Shown piece after piece: positions 15,788 through 25,126 of a DNA stretch of 64,000 bases (within the stretch, counting starts at the first letter, position 1; the number at the start of each line of letters is the position of its first letter). The position numbers and the translations under genes were made by a program. The stretch is taken from contig CAXIAD010000006.1 in the NCBI GenBank assembly GCA_964021645.1, positions 23,725 to 87,724 on the forward strand, given 5' to 3'. Below the pieces are notes generated by a model. The model saw nothing but the letters and a program-made list of their open reading frames with translations. It had not been told where the DNA came from and did not search any database. The stretch is from CANLDA01 sp964021645 (GTDB taxonomy: Bacteria; Pseudomonadota; Alphaproteobacteria; Rhodobacterales; Rhodobacteraceae).

Positions 15788-16477
15788 TTACGTGGGATCA
15801 GGCCAGTTGGTTGTTGGGTAACCCTTTGCATACCACGGTAACGTCTCCCCGCCAGCCAAGCCCATGGCGCGCCATTTTTGAAACGCGGGATCGGCTAAAT
15901 GCGCATCAACATAGGCGCGCGCCTCTGCTGAAACTGGCAAATTATACCCGGCAATTCTGGCAGCCACGGGCGCAAAAAACGCATCTGCCGCAGAATATTC
16001 ACCACATAACCACGGTGTGTCTGAGGCGATATTTGCCCGCGCATGCGCCCAGATCACCTCAAGCCGCGTAAGATCGGCTTTCACAGCCTCACTTGGTTGG
16101 CTATCAGAATAGGCCGTGCGCAAATTCATCGGGCAATCGCCACGTAATGCCATGAAACCAGAGTGCATTTCACTGGCAAGCGTGCGCGCAGTCGCACGCG
16201 CAAACGGATCTCTGGGCCAGATGCCTGCCTCTGGATGTCGCGTGGCCAACTCCTCAGCCATCGCAAGACTGTCTGACACCACGGCCCCTTCAGGCATGCG
16301 AACCGCAGGCACTGTTTTAGCCGGGGCAAGCTCTGGCATTTGTTCTGCAACACTTGCTTCGGCGTGAAAATCTAACATGACGGTCGAAAAGGGGATGCCA
16401 AAGCGTTCAAACAGCAACCAGCCCCGCAAGGACCACGAAGAATAGGCGTAATCGCCAAGGATCAATGAATAAGTCAT
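15788..16477 (-). CDS. Glutathione S-transferase family protein
   Basis: A 229-residue two-domain glutathione S-transferase. The thioredoxin-like N-terminus (LILGDYAYSSWSLRGWLLFERF) has the Ser/Tyr-rich region that would activate glutathione; AVRMPEGAVVSDSLAMAEEL carries the conserved Pro and Ser that bind the gamma-glutamyl group. The C-terminal all-helical domain follows (GEYSAADAFFAPVAAR). The substrate cannot be told from sequence. It has an ATG start and is separated by 58 nt from the phosphatase gene upstream. Confidence 0.88.
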   Translation of the reverse strand: MTYSLILGDYAYSSWSLRGWLLFERFGIPFSTVMLDFHAEASVAEQMPELAPAKTVPAVRMPEGAVVSDSLAMAEELATRHPEAGIWPRDPFARATARTLASEMHSGFMALRGDCPMNLRTAYSDSQPSEAVKADLTRLEVIWAHARANIASDTPWLCGEYSAADAFFAPVAARIAGYNLPVSAEARAYVDAHLADPAFQKWRAMGLAGGETLPWYAKGYPTTNWPDPT

Positions 16478-16535
16478 GGCACCACCTTATCGCGATTCCA
16501 TCCATCAGAAAAACGAAAGACGGTGAAGCCCCTCA

Positions 16536-17120
16536 TCACGGATTGTGATTGATGTCGCCAACACGCCATCCGGTCTGGGTGATCTGAACATCCGTGACCG
16601 AGAGGTTATCAATCTTATGCCCAAAGGCCTGATAGGCCGTGATGCCCGCGGCGCGTTGCACTTGGGTCAGGATCACGCCAAAATGCGCCACGATCACAAT
16701 ATCGGCTCCAGAATTGGCCTCTACCTGCCTTGTGACCAAACGATCGACCACGGTATTCACGCGCGCCCTGATGTCGTTCCAGCTTTCGCCATTTGGCGGG
16801 CTGATTTCGCCGGGCGTTTCCCAATAGGCGCGGATGTGTTCCTGATCCTTAATCTCGTCAAAACGTTGCAACTCCCAATCGCCGAAATTGATTTCGCGTA
16901 GATCAGGATCATGGGGCAGGCGACGACGCTCTCCTTGGATCGCATCCGCCGTGGCCTTGGCGCGCGACAAATCAGAACTGATGATAACGGCATCTGACGG
17001 TAAATAGGCGTCTAGCCGAGCCAGCGCGGCAGTGTCGGACAAATCGGCCGGTAAATCGGACCAGCCCACCAATGTTTTGGCATGGGTCGGCCCGTGGCGC
17101 ACGAGGTAAACCTTTGTCAT
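16536..17120 (-). CDS. Histidine phosphatase family protein, CobC-like
   Basis: A 194-residue member of the phosphoglycerate-mutase-like histidine phosphatases. The catalytic LVRHGPT (6-12), the second arginine (SSDLSRAKATA) and the C-terminal catalytic histidine VIVAHFG are all present. It overlaps cobU by 4 nt, so alpha-ribazole-5'-phosphate phosphatase (CobC), the step that releases alpha-ribazole in cobalamin assembly, is the most natural function. Family members act on many phosphoesters, so the specific role is an inference from context. Confidence 0.8.
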   Translation of the reverse strand: MTKVYLVRHGPTHAKTLVGWSDLPADLSDTAALARLDAYLPSDAVIISSDLSRAKATADAIQGERRRLPHDPDLREINFGDWELQRFDEIKDQEHIRAYWETPGEISPPNGESWNDIRARVNTVVDRLVTRQVEANSGADIVIVAHFGVILTQVQRAAGITAYQAFGHKIDNLSVTDVQITQTGWRVGDINHNP

Positions 17121-17656
17121 GGCAATGTCCCCTTAAGCACTTGCGGCAGGCCTGCTATGACAAAAATTGCCGTATCTGCCACGGCAGCCAAGCGTTGGTT
17201 TAGTTTTCCCTGCGCATCGCGAAACTGTCGCGCCAGTTTGTTGTCCGGCACAATACCCATCCCAACCTCGTTTGAAACAACCACAACGCGCCCCTTACAG
17301 GCGGAAAATGCTGCAATCATTTGGTCGGTTTTTTGGGCTAAATCATGCTGAGCAAGCATATGATTGGACAGCCACATCGTGGCGCAATCAAACAAGACGA
17401 CCTGATCAGACGTTACCGACGCAAGGGCCGCGGTTGGGTCCAGCGGGGTTTCATGGGTCTCCCAGTCTGATCCACGCATTTTCAGGTGATCTGCAACCTT
17501 GATCCGCATCTCATCGTCATAAACCTGCGCCGTGGCGATATAAACACGCGGGGCACCAGTGGCAAAAATCACCTGCTCGGCAAAGGCTGATTTCCCCGAC
17601 GCCGCACCGCCCAGAACAAGTGTCAATTTTGCTAGCATGTCGGGGGCCTTTGTCAT
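17117..17656 (-). CDS. cobU: Adenosylcobinamide kinase / adenosylcobinamide-phosphate guanylyltransferase
   Basis: A 179-residue bifunctional enzyme (CobU/CobP) that phosphorylates adenosylcobinamide and then attaches GMP, preparing the nucleotide loop of vitamin B12. The P-loop GGAASGKS and the segments VYIATAQVYDDEMR (guanylylation histidine region differs: no histidine is seen at the usual HxxxR place, the next candidates are KVADHLKMR) and VSNEVGMGIVPD are typical. I start at the ATG at 17656, preceded by TCAGGACAG; the frame extends to 17710. No cobalamin riboswitch was recognised upstream. Confidence 0.9.
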   Translation of the reverse strand: MTKAPDMLAKLTLVLGGAASGKSAFAEQVIFATGAPRVYIATAQVYDDEMRIKVADHLKMRGSDWETHETPLDPTAALASVTSDQVVLFDCATMWLSNHMLAQHDLAQKTDQMIAAFSACKGRVVVVSNEVGMGIVPDNKLARQFRDAQGKLNQRLAAVADTAIFVIAGLPQVLKGTLP

Positions 17657-17831
17657 TGCCGCTGTCCTGATCGAACGATGCATCCTGCTAAATTCGTGCA
17701 TTGAGCGCAAGGCATGATCGCAGGCACGCCATGCGCAAATAGGCTTGCTTGTTTCCCGCGACGTGAAAGCCTAATGTCAGGATTAACACAGCCTGCCGCG
17801 CGCAGCGATAATTTAGCCAAGAGGCGCTAAG

Positions 17832-19037
17832 ATGCTAGAAGATAAACGTATTCTGCTGATCATCGGTGGCGGTATCGCGGCCTATAAATCGTTGGATCTG
17901 ATCCGGCAATTGCGCAAGCGCGGCGCGCATGTAACCCCCGTTTTGACCAAGGCAGCACAAGAGTTTGTGACGCCCTTGTCTGTTGCGGCCTTGGCTGGCG
18001 AAAAGGTATTTACCGATCTGTTTGACCTGACGGATGAGGCCGAAATGGGCCATATCCAATTGTCACGCTCGGCGGATTTGGTTGTGGTGGCCCCTGTCAC
18101 GGCGGATTTGATGGCTAAGATGGCGTCAGGCTTGGCGAACGATCTGGCTTCAACCCTATTGATGGCGACGGATACGCAGGTTTTACTGGCCCCTGCTATG
18201 AATGTGCGCATGTGGGAGCACGCGGCGACGCAGCGCAATCTTGCGACCTTACAGAATGACGGGATCATGTTTGTCGGGCCAAATTCCGGTGATATGGCAT
18301 GTGGCGAATTTGGCCCCGGTCGCATGTCGGAACCAGCTGAGATTGTCACCGCGATTGAAGGCGCGCTGTCGGGCGGGCCATTATCTGGGCAACGAATTTT
18401 GGTGACATCTGGCCCCACGCATGAACCGATTGACCCCGTGCGCTACATCGCCAATCGCTCCTCCGGGGCGCAGGGCACCGCGATTGCGCGCGCTTTGGCC
18501 GCGTTGGGGGCTGAAGTGATTTTTGTCACTGGCCCCGCGGATGAACCGCGTCCAACTGGTGTACAAGTGACCGAGGTGCAAACCGCAGCTGAGATGCTCG
18601 CAGCGGTCGAAAGCGCCTTGCCCGCGGATGCGGCTGTGTTTGCAGCAGCCGTTGCCGATTGGCGCGTGGCCACAGCCAGCGATAGTAAAATCAAAAAGCA
18701 AAACGGTGCCTTGCCCAGCCTTGAGTTTGCGGAAAATACCGATATTTTGGCGCGCGTGTCACAGATGGCGCAGGGGCGCCCCGCGCTGGTTGTGGGGTTT
18801 GCTGCGGAAACCGATGATGTCATAGCCAATGCCACCGCCAAACGTCTGCGCAAGCAATGCGATTGGATCGTGGCCAATGATGTCAGCCCGGAAACTGGCA
18901 TCATGGGCGGGCGCGAAAACGCGGTTGTGGTGATCTCTGATGCGGGTGCCGACCCTTGGCCGCGCATGGGCAAAGACGCCGTTGCGACAAAGCTGGCGGC
19001 GCGAATTGCTGCGGCTTTGACCGATACAAATACCTGA
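17832..19037 (+). CDS. coaBC: Bifunctional phosphopantothenoylcysteine decarboxylase / phosphopantothenate-cysteine ligase
   Basis: A 401-residue CoaBC (Dfp) protein carrying out two successive steps of coenzyme A synthesis. The N-terminal flavoprotein CoaC domain has GGGIAAYKSLDLIRQLR, the catalytic histidine in GHIQLS and the active cysteine in MACGEFGPGRM (about 155). The C-terminal CoaB domain starts ILVTSGPTHEPIDPVRYIANRSSG and contains KIKKQNG and NDVS. The ATG start has AAGAGG upstream. dut follows after 15 nt, a pairing known from many bacteria. Confidence 0.96.
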   Translation: MLEDKRILLIIGGGIAAYKSLDLIRQLRKRGAHVTPVLTKAAQEFVTPLSVAALAGEKVFTDLFDLTDEAEMGHIQLSRSADLVVVAPVTADLMAKMASGLANDLASTLLMATDTQVLLAPAMNVRMWEHAATQRNLATLQNDGIMFVGPNSGDMACGEFGPGRMSEPAEIVTAIEGALSGGPLSGQRILVTSGPTHEPIDPVRYIANRSSGAQGTAIARALAALGAEVIFVTGPADEPRPTGVQVTEVQTAAEMLAAVESALPADAAVFAAAVADWRVATASDSKIKKQNGALPSLEFAENTDILARVSQMAQGRPALVVGFAAETDDVIANATAKRLRKQCDWIVANDVSPETGIMGGRENAVVVISDAGADPWPRMGKDAVATKLAARIAAALTDTNT

Positions 19038-19052
19038 GAATTGGGGGCTGAT

Positions 19053-19514
19053 GTGGTTGCCATCAAACTAAGCTGGACCGAGGATGCGGACCAAGAAATT
19101 GCCCTGCCTGCCTATGAAACGGCCGGGGCAGCTGGCGCCGATTTACGGGCGAATTTTCCACATAATCAACGGGATGGCCTATGTGTTGCGCCCGGACAAC
19201 GGGTTTTGGTGCCCACAGGCCTCCGGCTGGAAATCCCCTTGGGATATGAGGTGCAATTGCGTCCGCGCTCTGGTTTGGCGCTGAAAAACGGGATCACACT
19301 CCCCAATAGCCCAGGCACTATTGATAGCGATTATCGCGGCCCATTGGGGGTGATTGTAATGAATGCGGGCGACGCAGAATTTCTCATCACCCACGGCGCG
19401 CGTATTGCCCAAATGGTCGTGGCACCCGTTGTGCAGGCAGATTTTGAGATGGCGGATGACCTTGGCGCGACTGCGCGGGGCGAAGGTGGCTTTGGCTCAA
19501 CCGGGGTGGTGTGA
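19053..19514 (+). CDS. dut: dUTP diphosphatase
   Basis: A 153-residue trimeric dUTPase that hydrolyses dUTP to dUMP, keeping uracil out of DNA and feeding thymidylate synthesis. The motifs are clear: AGADLRA (motif 1), RPRSGLALKNGI (2), GTIDSDYRGPLGV (3) and a C-terminal glycine-rich arm with EGGFGSTG (5). I take the GTG at 19053 with GGGGG 8 nt upstream as start; TTG 19041 is an in-frame alternative. The stop overlaps the next ATG by one base (TGATG). Confidence 0.95.
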   Translation: MVAIKLSWTEDADQEIALPAYETAGAAGADLRANFPHNQRDGLCVAPGQRVLVPTGLRLEIPLGYEVQLRPRSGLALKNGITLPNSPGTIDSDYRGPLGVIVMNAGDAEFLITHGARIAQMVVAPVVQADFEMADDLGATARGEGGFGSTGVV

Positions 19515-20548
19515 TGGTGCTAATATTTGGCCTGTTTGCTGTCGTGTGGTGGGGGGGAGCAGCGGTAAACGTGCCCAAATCTGCCCGTTGGGGTGTGATT
19601 TTCCTGATTTATATTGCGGTCCTGGGCATCCAATTTGTGTTCCCAATCGCGCACCCTTTGCGCGTGATATCTGGGGGAGGCAGCGTTTTCTGGCTATCAG
19701 TTGGTGTGACTTTCGGCGTGATCTGGGCCTATCGGGCGGGACTGAATTGGCTACGGGATCGCGCGGCCCCCGCCACTGAAACCGCCCAAGTAGGCCCGTT
19801 TTCAGATGCCGAATTAACCCGTTACGCGCGTCACATTGTTTTGCGCGAAGTGGGCGGCATGGGGCAGACGAAACTAAAAGACGCCCGCGTGTTGGTGATC
19901 GGGGCAGGTGGGCTTGGCTCACCGGCATTGATGTATTTGGCGGCAGCGGGCGTGGGCACCATTGGTGTGGTGGATGATGATGACGTCGATAGCTCTAACT
20001 TGCAACGCCAAGTGATCCATTTTGACAAGGACATCGGCGAGCCCAAGGTACATTCTGCCGCCGAAAAGATGCGCGAAATCAACCCCTTTGTGACGGTCAA
20101 ACCCTATCGCAGACGTTTGGATGAAACGAGTGCTACTGCCCTATTTGCCGACTATGATTTGGTTCTGGATGGCACCGATAATTTTGCGACGCGCTATCTG
20201 ATAAACCAGACCTGTGTGGCACAGGGGATTCCGTTGATTTCCGGTGCGCTAACACAATGGGAGGGGCAGCTAAGTGTGTTTGATCCCAAACGCAAAACTC
20301 CTTGTTATCAATGCATTTTCCCAGAGGCTCCCGCCGCTGATCTGGCTCCTAATTGCGCGGAGGCAGGGGTCATGGGACCCTTGCCGGGCATCATCGGATC
20401 AATGATGGCGTTAGAGGCGGTGAAGCTGATTTCAGGCGCTGGCCAGCCCTTATTGGGCGAGATGCTGATCTTTGATGGTTTATACGGTGAGACGCGCAAA
20501 ATCGGGCTGAAACCGCGCGCAGATTGCCCGATTTGCGGCGGCAAATAG
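19514..20548 (+). CDS. moeB: MoeB/ThiF-family sulfur-carrier adenylyltransferase with N-terminal membrane anchor
   Basis: A 344-residue E1-like enzyme that adenylylates the C-terminal glycine of MoaD/ThiS-type sulfur carriers. The first 80 residues contain three hydrophobic segments, which the soluble E. coli MoeB lacks. The catalytic part starts LTRYARHIVLREVGGMGQ, with the nucleotide-binding GAGGLGSPALMYLAAAG, the aspartate in DGTDNFATRY and zinc cysteines in CYQC and CPICG. There is no rhodanese domain. It is coupled by one base to dut. MoeB versus ThiF cannot be decided by sequence alone. Confidence 0.88.
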   Translation: MVLIFGLFAVVWWGGAAVNVPKSARWGVIFLIYIAVLGIQFVFPIAHPLRVISGGGSVFWLSVGVTFGVIWAYRAGLNWLRDRAAPATETAQVGPFSDAELTRYARHIVLREVGGMGQTKLKDARVLVIGAGGLGSPALMYLAAAGVGTIGVVDDDDVDSSNLQRQVIHFDKDIGEPKVHSAAEKMREINPFVTVKPYRRRLDETSATALFADYDLVLDGTDNFATRYLINQTCVAQGIPLISGALTQWEGQLSVFDPKRKTPCYQCIFPEAPAADLAPNCAEAGVMGPLPGIIGSMMALEAVKLISGAGQPLLGEMLIFDGLYGETRKIGLKPRADCPICGGK

Positions 20549-20636
20549 GGATCTTTCGCGGGAGGGTGCCTGCAGTGGCATTCTGGCGTTGCGAATTTTT
20601 GCCACCGAATTAGGGTGACATCCAAAGGAGACCCCC

Positions 20637-22652
20637 ATGACCAACGCTTTGCTTTCTGACTGGACCACCCCGTTTCAGTTGGCCCCGTTTGATGTGATTT
20701 CAGATGATGATTTCGCCCCTGCACTTGAGGTCGCTCTAACGGCGCATCAAGCAGAGATTGAGGCGATTGCCACCAATAAATCCCCCGCCACCTTTGCCAA
20801 TACGATTGAGGCATTGGAAGCCGCGGGCGGTGATTTGGACAAGGTTCTATCGGTGTTCTTCACCGTCGCCGGTGCCGAAAGCACCCCGGCACGCGAGGCA
20901 TTGCAGCGGGATTTTTCGCCAAAATTGGCCGCACATGGCGCGATGATTTCATCAAACAAGGCCCTGTTTGCCCGTATCGCAACCGTGTGGAACGCGCGTG
21001 AAGCAACGCCCTTAACGTCCGAGCAACAGCGCGTTCTGATGCTGACTCATCGTGGTTTTTTACGAGGCGGTGCCGCCCTTGACGGGGCAGCGGATGAACG
21101 CATGAAGGCGATCAAATCCCGTTTGGCCGTTTTGGGGACGCAGTTCACGCAAAACCTGTTGGCGGATGAGCGTGAATGGGTCATGCCCCTGGCCGAAACT
21201 GATCTGGAAGGGTTGCCCGCATTTGTCGTTTCTGCGGCGCGTGCGGCGGGCGAGGAAAAGGGCGCAGATGGCCCGGTTGTGACATTGTCGCGCTCGTTGA
21301 TTGTGCCGTTTTTGCAGTTTTCCGCGCGGCGTGATCTGCGCGAGGTGGCTTTTGCGGCTTGGACCGCGCGCGGTGCCAATGGCGGGGATACCGATAACCG
21401 CGCGATTGCAGGCGAAACCTTGGCGCTACGACAAGAGCGCGCGCAGCTCCTCGGCTATGACAGTTTCGCCGCCTATAAGCTGGAAACTGAGATGGCCAAA
21501 ACGCCAGAGGCCGTGCGCGAATTGCTGATGGCCGTCTGGGAACCCGCCAAGGCGCAGGCAGGTGCGGATGCGGCGGTATTGACTGATATGATGCATGCAG
21601 ATGGCATCAATGGTGATCTTGAGGCGTGGGATTGGCGATACTACGCAGAGAAACGGCGCAAGGCAGAGCATGATTTGGACGAGGCTGCGCTGAAGCCCTA
21701 CCTGCAATTGGACCGGATGATAGAGGCCGCGTTTGATTGCGCCACGCGCTTGTTTGGATTGCAGTTCACGCCCCTTGATGTGCCTTTGTATCACGCCGAT
21801 TGCCGCGCCTGGGAGGTGACGCGAGATGGCGCGCACGTGGCTGTATTCATTGGGGATTACTTCGCCCGTGGCTCAAAACGCTCGGGTGCTTGGTGCTCTG
21901 CGATGCGGGGGCAGGCGACATTTCCAGCCGTGCAGGCCCCTGTGGTGATCAACGTCTGTAACTTTGCGAAATCTGATCCGGCGTTGCTGTCCTATGATGA
22001 TGCGCGCACGTTGTTCCATGAATTCGGCCATGCACTGCACCAAATGCTATCCAATGTGCGCTATGAAAGCATTTCAGGCACGTCTGTTGCACGGGATTTT
22101 GTCGAACTGCCCAGCCAGCTGTATGAACATTGGCTGGAGGTGCCCGAGGTGCTGCGCCGCTTTGCGACCCACGCCGAAACCGGCGAGGCAATGCCCGAGG
22201 CGCTGCTTGAAAAAGTGCTTAAGGCTGCGAATTTCGACATGGGGTTTCAGACGGTGGAATATGTCGCCTCAGCACTTGTTGATTTGGCGTTTCATCAGGG
22301 GGATGCACCGGCTGATCCGATGGCACAGCAATCGCAGGTATTGGCGGACCTTGGCATGCCACACGCGATTAAAATGCGCCACGCCACACCGCAATTTGCG
22401 CATGTGTTTTCGGGCGACGGATATGCCTCTGGCTACTACAGCTACATGTGGTCAGAGGTGATGGACGCGGATGCATTTGCCGCATTTGAAGAGGCTGGCG
22501 ATGCCTTTGATCCGGCAATGGCCCGCGCGCTGGAAGAGAACATTCTATCCACCGGCGGCTCGGTTGAGGCGGATCAGCTTTATCTGCAATTTCGGGGTCG
22601 CTTGCCCGGGGTCAATGCGCTGCTAAAAGGGCGCGGACTGCAAAGCATTTAG
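20637..22652 (+). CDS. M3 family metallopeptidase (oligopeptidase A / dipeptidyl carboxypeptidase type)
   Basis: A 671-residue zinc peptidase of the M3A group. The metal site HEFGHALHQ is near residue 461 with the third ligand Glu about 30 residues on (the VELPSQLYEHW segment). The substrate-loop tyrosines YASGYYSYMWSEV and C-terminal RLPGVNALLKGRGL are typical. M3 oligopeptidases degrade cytosolic peptides, including cleaved signal peptides; no export signal is seen. The ATG at 20637 is preceded by AAAGGAGA. Dcp and PrlC are both close; I leave the symbol open. Confidence 0.93.
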   Translation: MTNALLSDWTTPFQLAPFDVISDDDFAPALEVALTAHQAEIEAIATNKSPATFANTIEALEAAGGDLDKVLSVFFTVAGAESTPAREALQRDFSPKLAAHGAMISSNKALFARIATVWNAREATPLTSEQQRVLMLTHRGFLRGGAALDGAADERMKAIKSRLAVLGTQFTQNLLADEREWVMPLAETDLEGLPAFVVSAARAAGEEKGADGPVVTLSRSLIVPFLQFSARRDLREVAFAAWTARGANGGDTDNRAIAGETLALRQERAQLLGYDSFAAYKLETEMAKTPEAVRELLMAVWEPAKAQAGADAAVLTDMMHADGINGDLEAWDWRYYAEKRRKAEHDLDEAALKPYLQLDRMIEAAFDCATRLFGLQFTPLDVPLYHADCRAWEVTRDGAHVAVFIGDYFARGSKRSGAWCSAMRGQATFPAVQAPVVINVCNFAKSDPALLSYDDARTLFHEFGHALHQMLSNVRYESISGTSVARDFVELPSQLYEHWLEVPEVLRRFATHAETGEAMPEALLEKVLKAANFDMGFQTVEYVASALVDLAFHQGDAPADPMAQQSQVLADLGMPHAIKMRHATPQFAHVFSGDGYASGYYSYMWSEVMDADAFAAFEEAGDAFDPAMARALEENILSTGGSVEADQLYLQFRGRLPGVNALLKGRGLQSI

Positions 22653-22680
22653 GGCAAACCATCGCCGCATGATGCAACGT

Positions 22681-22764
22681 CGCGCCGCGCATAGCGCGGC
22701 GCCCGGCCCAACGCCGTTAAATGTCGCGGGCTTTGCCCGGGGCTTTCGGGGGCGGGAGCGCCCC
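22681..22764 (-). repeat. Three-hairpin intergenic element, copy 2
   Basis: On the plus strand: GCGCCGCGC-ATA-GCGCGGCGC, then CCCGGCCCAACGC, then CGGGC-TTT-GCCCG, then GGGGGCGGGAGCGCCCC. It sits between two convergent genes, 9 nt past the stop of the minus-strand phosphohexomutase gene, the same relation copy 1 has to its minus-strand neighbour. A terminating or mRNA-stabilising role is plausible. Confidence 0.8.
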
Positions 22765-22772
22765 TTCAATAA

Positions 22773-24269
22773 TCAGAACGTCTGATCGTAATCGCCAACC
22801 AACTCTTCAGTGCGAATAACCGCATCAATATCGGCAAAGATCGCGCGCAACTCCGCGTCACTTTCGCTGCTTTCACAGACCACGACCAAATTGGGCGTAT
22901 TTGATGACGCACGTACCAATCCCCAGCTGCCATTGTCCAAAATCACCCGCGCGCCATTCACGGTGACAACCTCTTTGATTGTACGGCCTGCCAGCATCTC
23001 ACCGGCATTTCCTTTGGCAACCAGCTTGTCCACCAACCGTGCCAACACATCGTATTTTTCGGTATCAGCACAATAGGGCGACATCGTCGGCGTGCTATAG
23101 GTGACAGGTAATGCCTTGCGCAGATCCGACATTTTCATATCTGGATTGCGATCCATCAGTTTGCAAATCTCAACGGCCACGCGCATGCCGCAGTCATATC
23201 CGCGTCCAATCGGTTCCGCCAAAAAGTAGTGACCGGATTTCTCAAACCCTGCCAACGCGCCCAGCTCTTTCACCCGGCGTTTCATATGGCTGTGTCCGGT
23301 TTTCCAATAATCTGCCTTGGCCCCGTTTTTTATCAATTCAGGGTCCGACGCATAAAGCCCGGTTGATTTCACATCGGCCACAAAGGTCGAATTTGGGTAC
23401 ATTTTGGACAGATCACGCGCCATGATCACGCCAACCTTATCGGCGAAAATCTCTTCGCCCTCATCATCGACAACACCGCAGCGATCGCCATCCCCATCAA
23501 ATCCCAGCGCCATATCAGCGCCTGACGCTTTGACAGAGGCCGACATGTCATGCAGCATTTCCATCGCTTCGGGATTGGGATTGTAATGCGGGAAGGTGTA
23601 ATCCAGCTCATTATGCGAGGGCACGATTTCCACGCCCATCCGCGCGAATAGTTCGGGCGCAAAGGCTGCCGCCGTGCCGTTGCCCGTGGCACAGACAATT
23701 TTCAGTGGCCGCGATAGTTTGAAATCACCGATCAGATCATCCAAATAGGCCTCGCGCACGCCGTCGACAAATTCATATTTGCCGCCCTCATGCGCCTCGC
23801 CTTCACCACTTAGCACGATATCGCGCAGCTCGTTCATTTCATCGGGGCCGTGGGTCAGCGGGCGTTCAAACCCCATTTTTACCCCGGTCCAACCGTTGGG
23901 ATTGTGGCTGGCTGTCACCATCGCTACGGCAGGCACATCCAGATGGAATTGCGCGAAATAGGCCATAGGCGATAGGGCAGGGCCGATGTCTTTGACGTGG
24001 ATACCAGCCTGCATCAACCCTAGGATCAGGGCGTTTTTGATCGTCAGCGAATACTCGCGGTAATCATTGCCGACAGCGATCACGGGCGGGATGCCCCGAC
24101 GCCGCATCTGCGTGCCCAATCCCATGCCAAGCGCGGTCATGCCCGGCAGGTTGATTTCCTCGGGGTATTTCCAGCGCGCGTCATATTCGCGAAAGCCCGT
24201 AGGCTTAATCATCGGGTCACGCAGGAATTCCCATGTGTTCAGGCGAACCTCGGATGCGGGGATGGTCAT
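22773..24269 (-). CDS. Phosphomannomutase/phosphoglucomutase
   Basis: A 498-residue alpha-D-phosphohexomutase interconverting hexose 6- and 1-phosphates for sugar-nucleotide synthesis. The phosphoserine loop is TASHNPNGWTG (about 130-140), the metal loop is DGDGDRCG and the sugar-binding loop is EKSGHYF; the phosphate-binding loop lies in RASSNTPN. The ATG at 24269 has GAAAGG upstream. It follows kdsA by 22 nt and thus belongs to the surface-polysaccharide cluster, where mannose 1-phosphate or glucose 1-phosphate would be needed. Confidence 0.92.
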   Translation of the reverse strand: MTIPASEVRLNTWEFLRDPMIKPTGFREYDARWKYPEEINLPGMTALGMGLGTQMRRRGIPPVIAVGNDYREYSLTIKNALILGLMQAGIHVKDIGPALSPMAYFAQFHLDVPAVAMVTASHNPNGWTGVKMGFERPLTHGPDEMNELRDIVLSGEGEAHEGGKYEFVDGVREAYLDDLIGDFKLSRPLKIVCATGNGTAAAFAPELFARMGVEIVPSHNELDYTFPHYNPNPEAMEMLHDMSASVKASGADMALGFDGDGDRCGVVDDEGEEIFADKVGVIMARDLSKMYPNSTFVADVKSTGLYASDPELIKNGAKADYWKTGHSHMKRRVKELGALAGFEKSGHYFLAEPIGRGYDCGMRVAVEICKLMDRNPDMKMSDLRKALPVTYSTPTMSPYCADTEKYDVLARLVDKLVAKGNAGEMLAGRTIKEVVTVNGARVILDNGSWGLVRASSNTPNLVVVCESSESDAELRAIFADIDAVIRTEELVGDYDQTF

Positions 24270-24291
24270 TGCACTACGGCCTTTCGAAAAA

Positions 24292-25125
24292 TTACAAAGA
24301 AATTGGGTTTGCCTTGGCAAGGCGATCAAATTGCATCAGCGTTTCAATCAGCGCCGGCATTTGATCCAGATATATCATATTTGGCCCATCTGAGGGCGCG
24401 GTGTCGGGATCCTCGTGTGTTTCGATAAACACCGCTGCCACACCCAGCGAAACTGCCGCGCGTGCCATCACGGGGGCAAATTCGCGCTGCCCACCAGAGC
24501 TGCCGCCTTGCCCACCGGGTTGCTGAACCGAATGGGTCGCATCCATCACAACAGGATAACCCGTTTGCGCCATACGCGGCAGTCCACGCATATCGGTAAC
24601 AAGCGTGTTATAGCCAAACGAGGTGCCCCGTTCGGTCAGCATAATCCGAGAATTTCCGGTGCTTTCGACCTTGGTAACCACGTTATCCATATCCCAAGGC
24701 GCCAGAAACTGACCTTTTTTAATATTGATCACGGCACCGGTTTTCCCAGCAGCCAACAACAAATCGGTTTGCCGGCAAAGGAACGCAGGTATCTGCAACA
24801 CATCCACTGCATCGGCCGCGGCCGCACATTGTGCTTCGGAATGCACATCCGTCAGGGTTGGCACGCCAATCGCCTTGCCAACGTCCTGCATGATTTTCAG
24901 ACCCGCATCCAGACCCAGCCCACGCGTGCCCGCAACAGATGTGCGGTTGGCCTTGTCATATGACGCCTTAAAGATGAACTGCGCACCAGCCGCATCGCAG
25001 GCTTCTTTCATCTTGCCCGCGATCATCTGCGCGTGGTCCGCACTTTCCAATTGGCACGGCCCGGCAATAAGTGTGAGGGGCTGATCGTTTGCGACCGTCA
25101 GGTCACCGATTTGAACTTGTTTCAT
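24292..25125 (-). CDS. kdsA: 3-deoxy-8-phosphooctulonate synthase
   Basis: A 277-residue Kdo-8-phosphate synthase that condenses phosphoenolpyruvate with arabinose 5-phosphate, the first committed step to Kdo for lipid A core and capsule linkers. Recognisable are IAGPCQLESADHA, FKASYDKANRTS, GLKIMQDVGKA, LTDVHSEAQC and MDATHSVQQPGGQ. It starts one base after the kpsE stop (TAG-C-ATG). The cysteine in IAGPCQ suggests the metal-dependent class of the enzyme. Confidence 0.96.
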   Translation of the reverse strand: MKQVQIGDLTVANDQPLTLIAGPCQLESADHAQMIAGKMKEACDAAGAQFIFKASYDKANRTSVAGTRGLGLDAGLKIMQDVGKAIGVPTLTDVHSEAQCAAAADAVDVLQIPAFLCRQTDLLLAAGKTGAVINIKKGQFLAPWDMDNVVTKVESTGNSRIMLTERGTSFGYNTLVTDMRGLPRMAQTGYPVVMDATHSVQQPGGQGGSSGGQREFAPVMARAAVSLGVAAVFIETHEDPDTAPSDGPNMIYLDQMPALIETLMQFDRLAKANPISL

Positions 25126-25126
25126 G

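Noticed and set aside
17657..17831. Possible cobalamin riboswitch before cobU
   Set aside because: No B12 box or the expected conserved helices could be seen.
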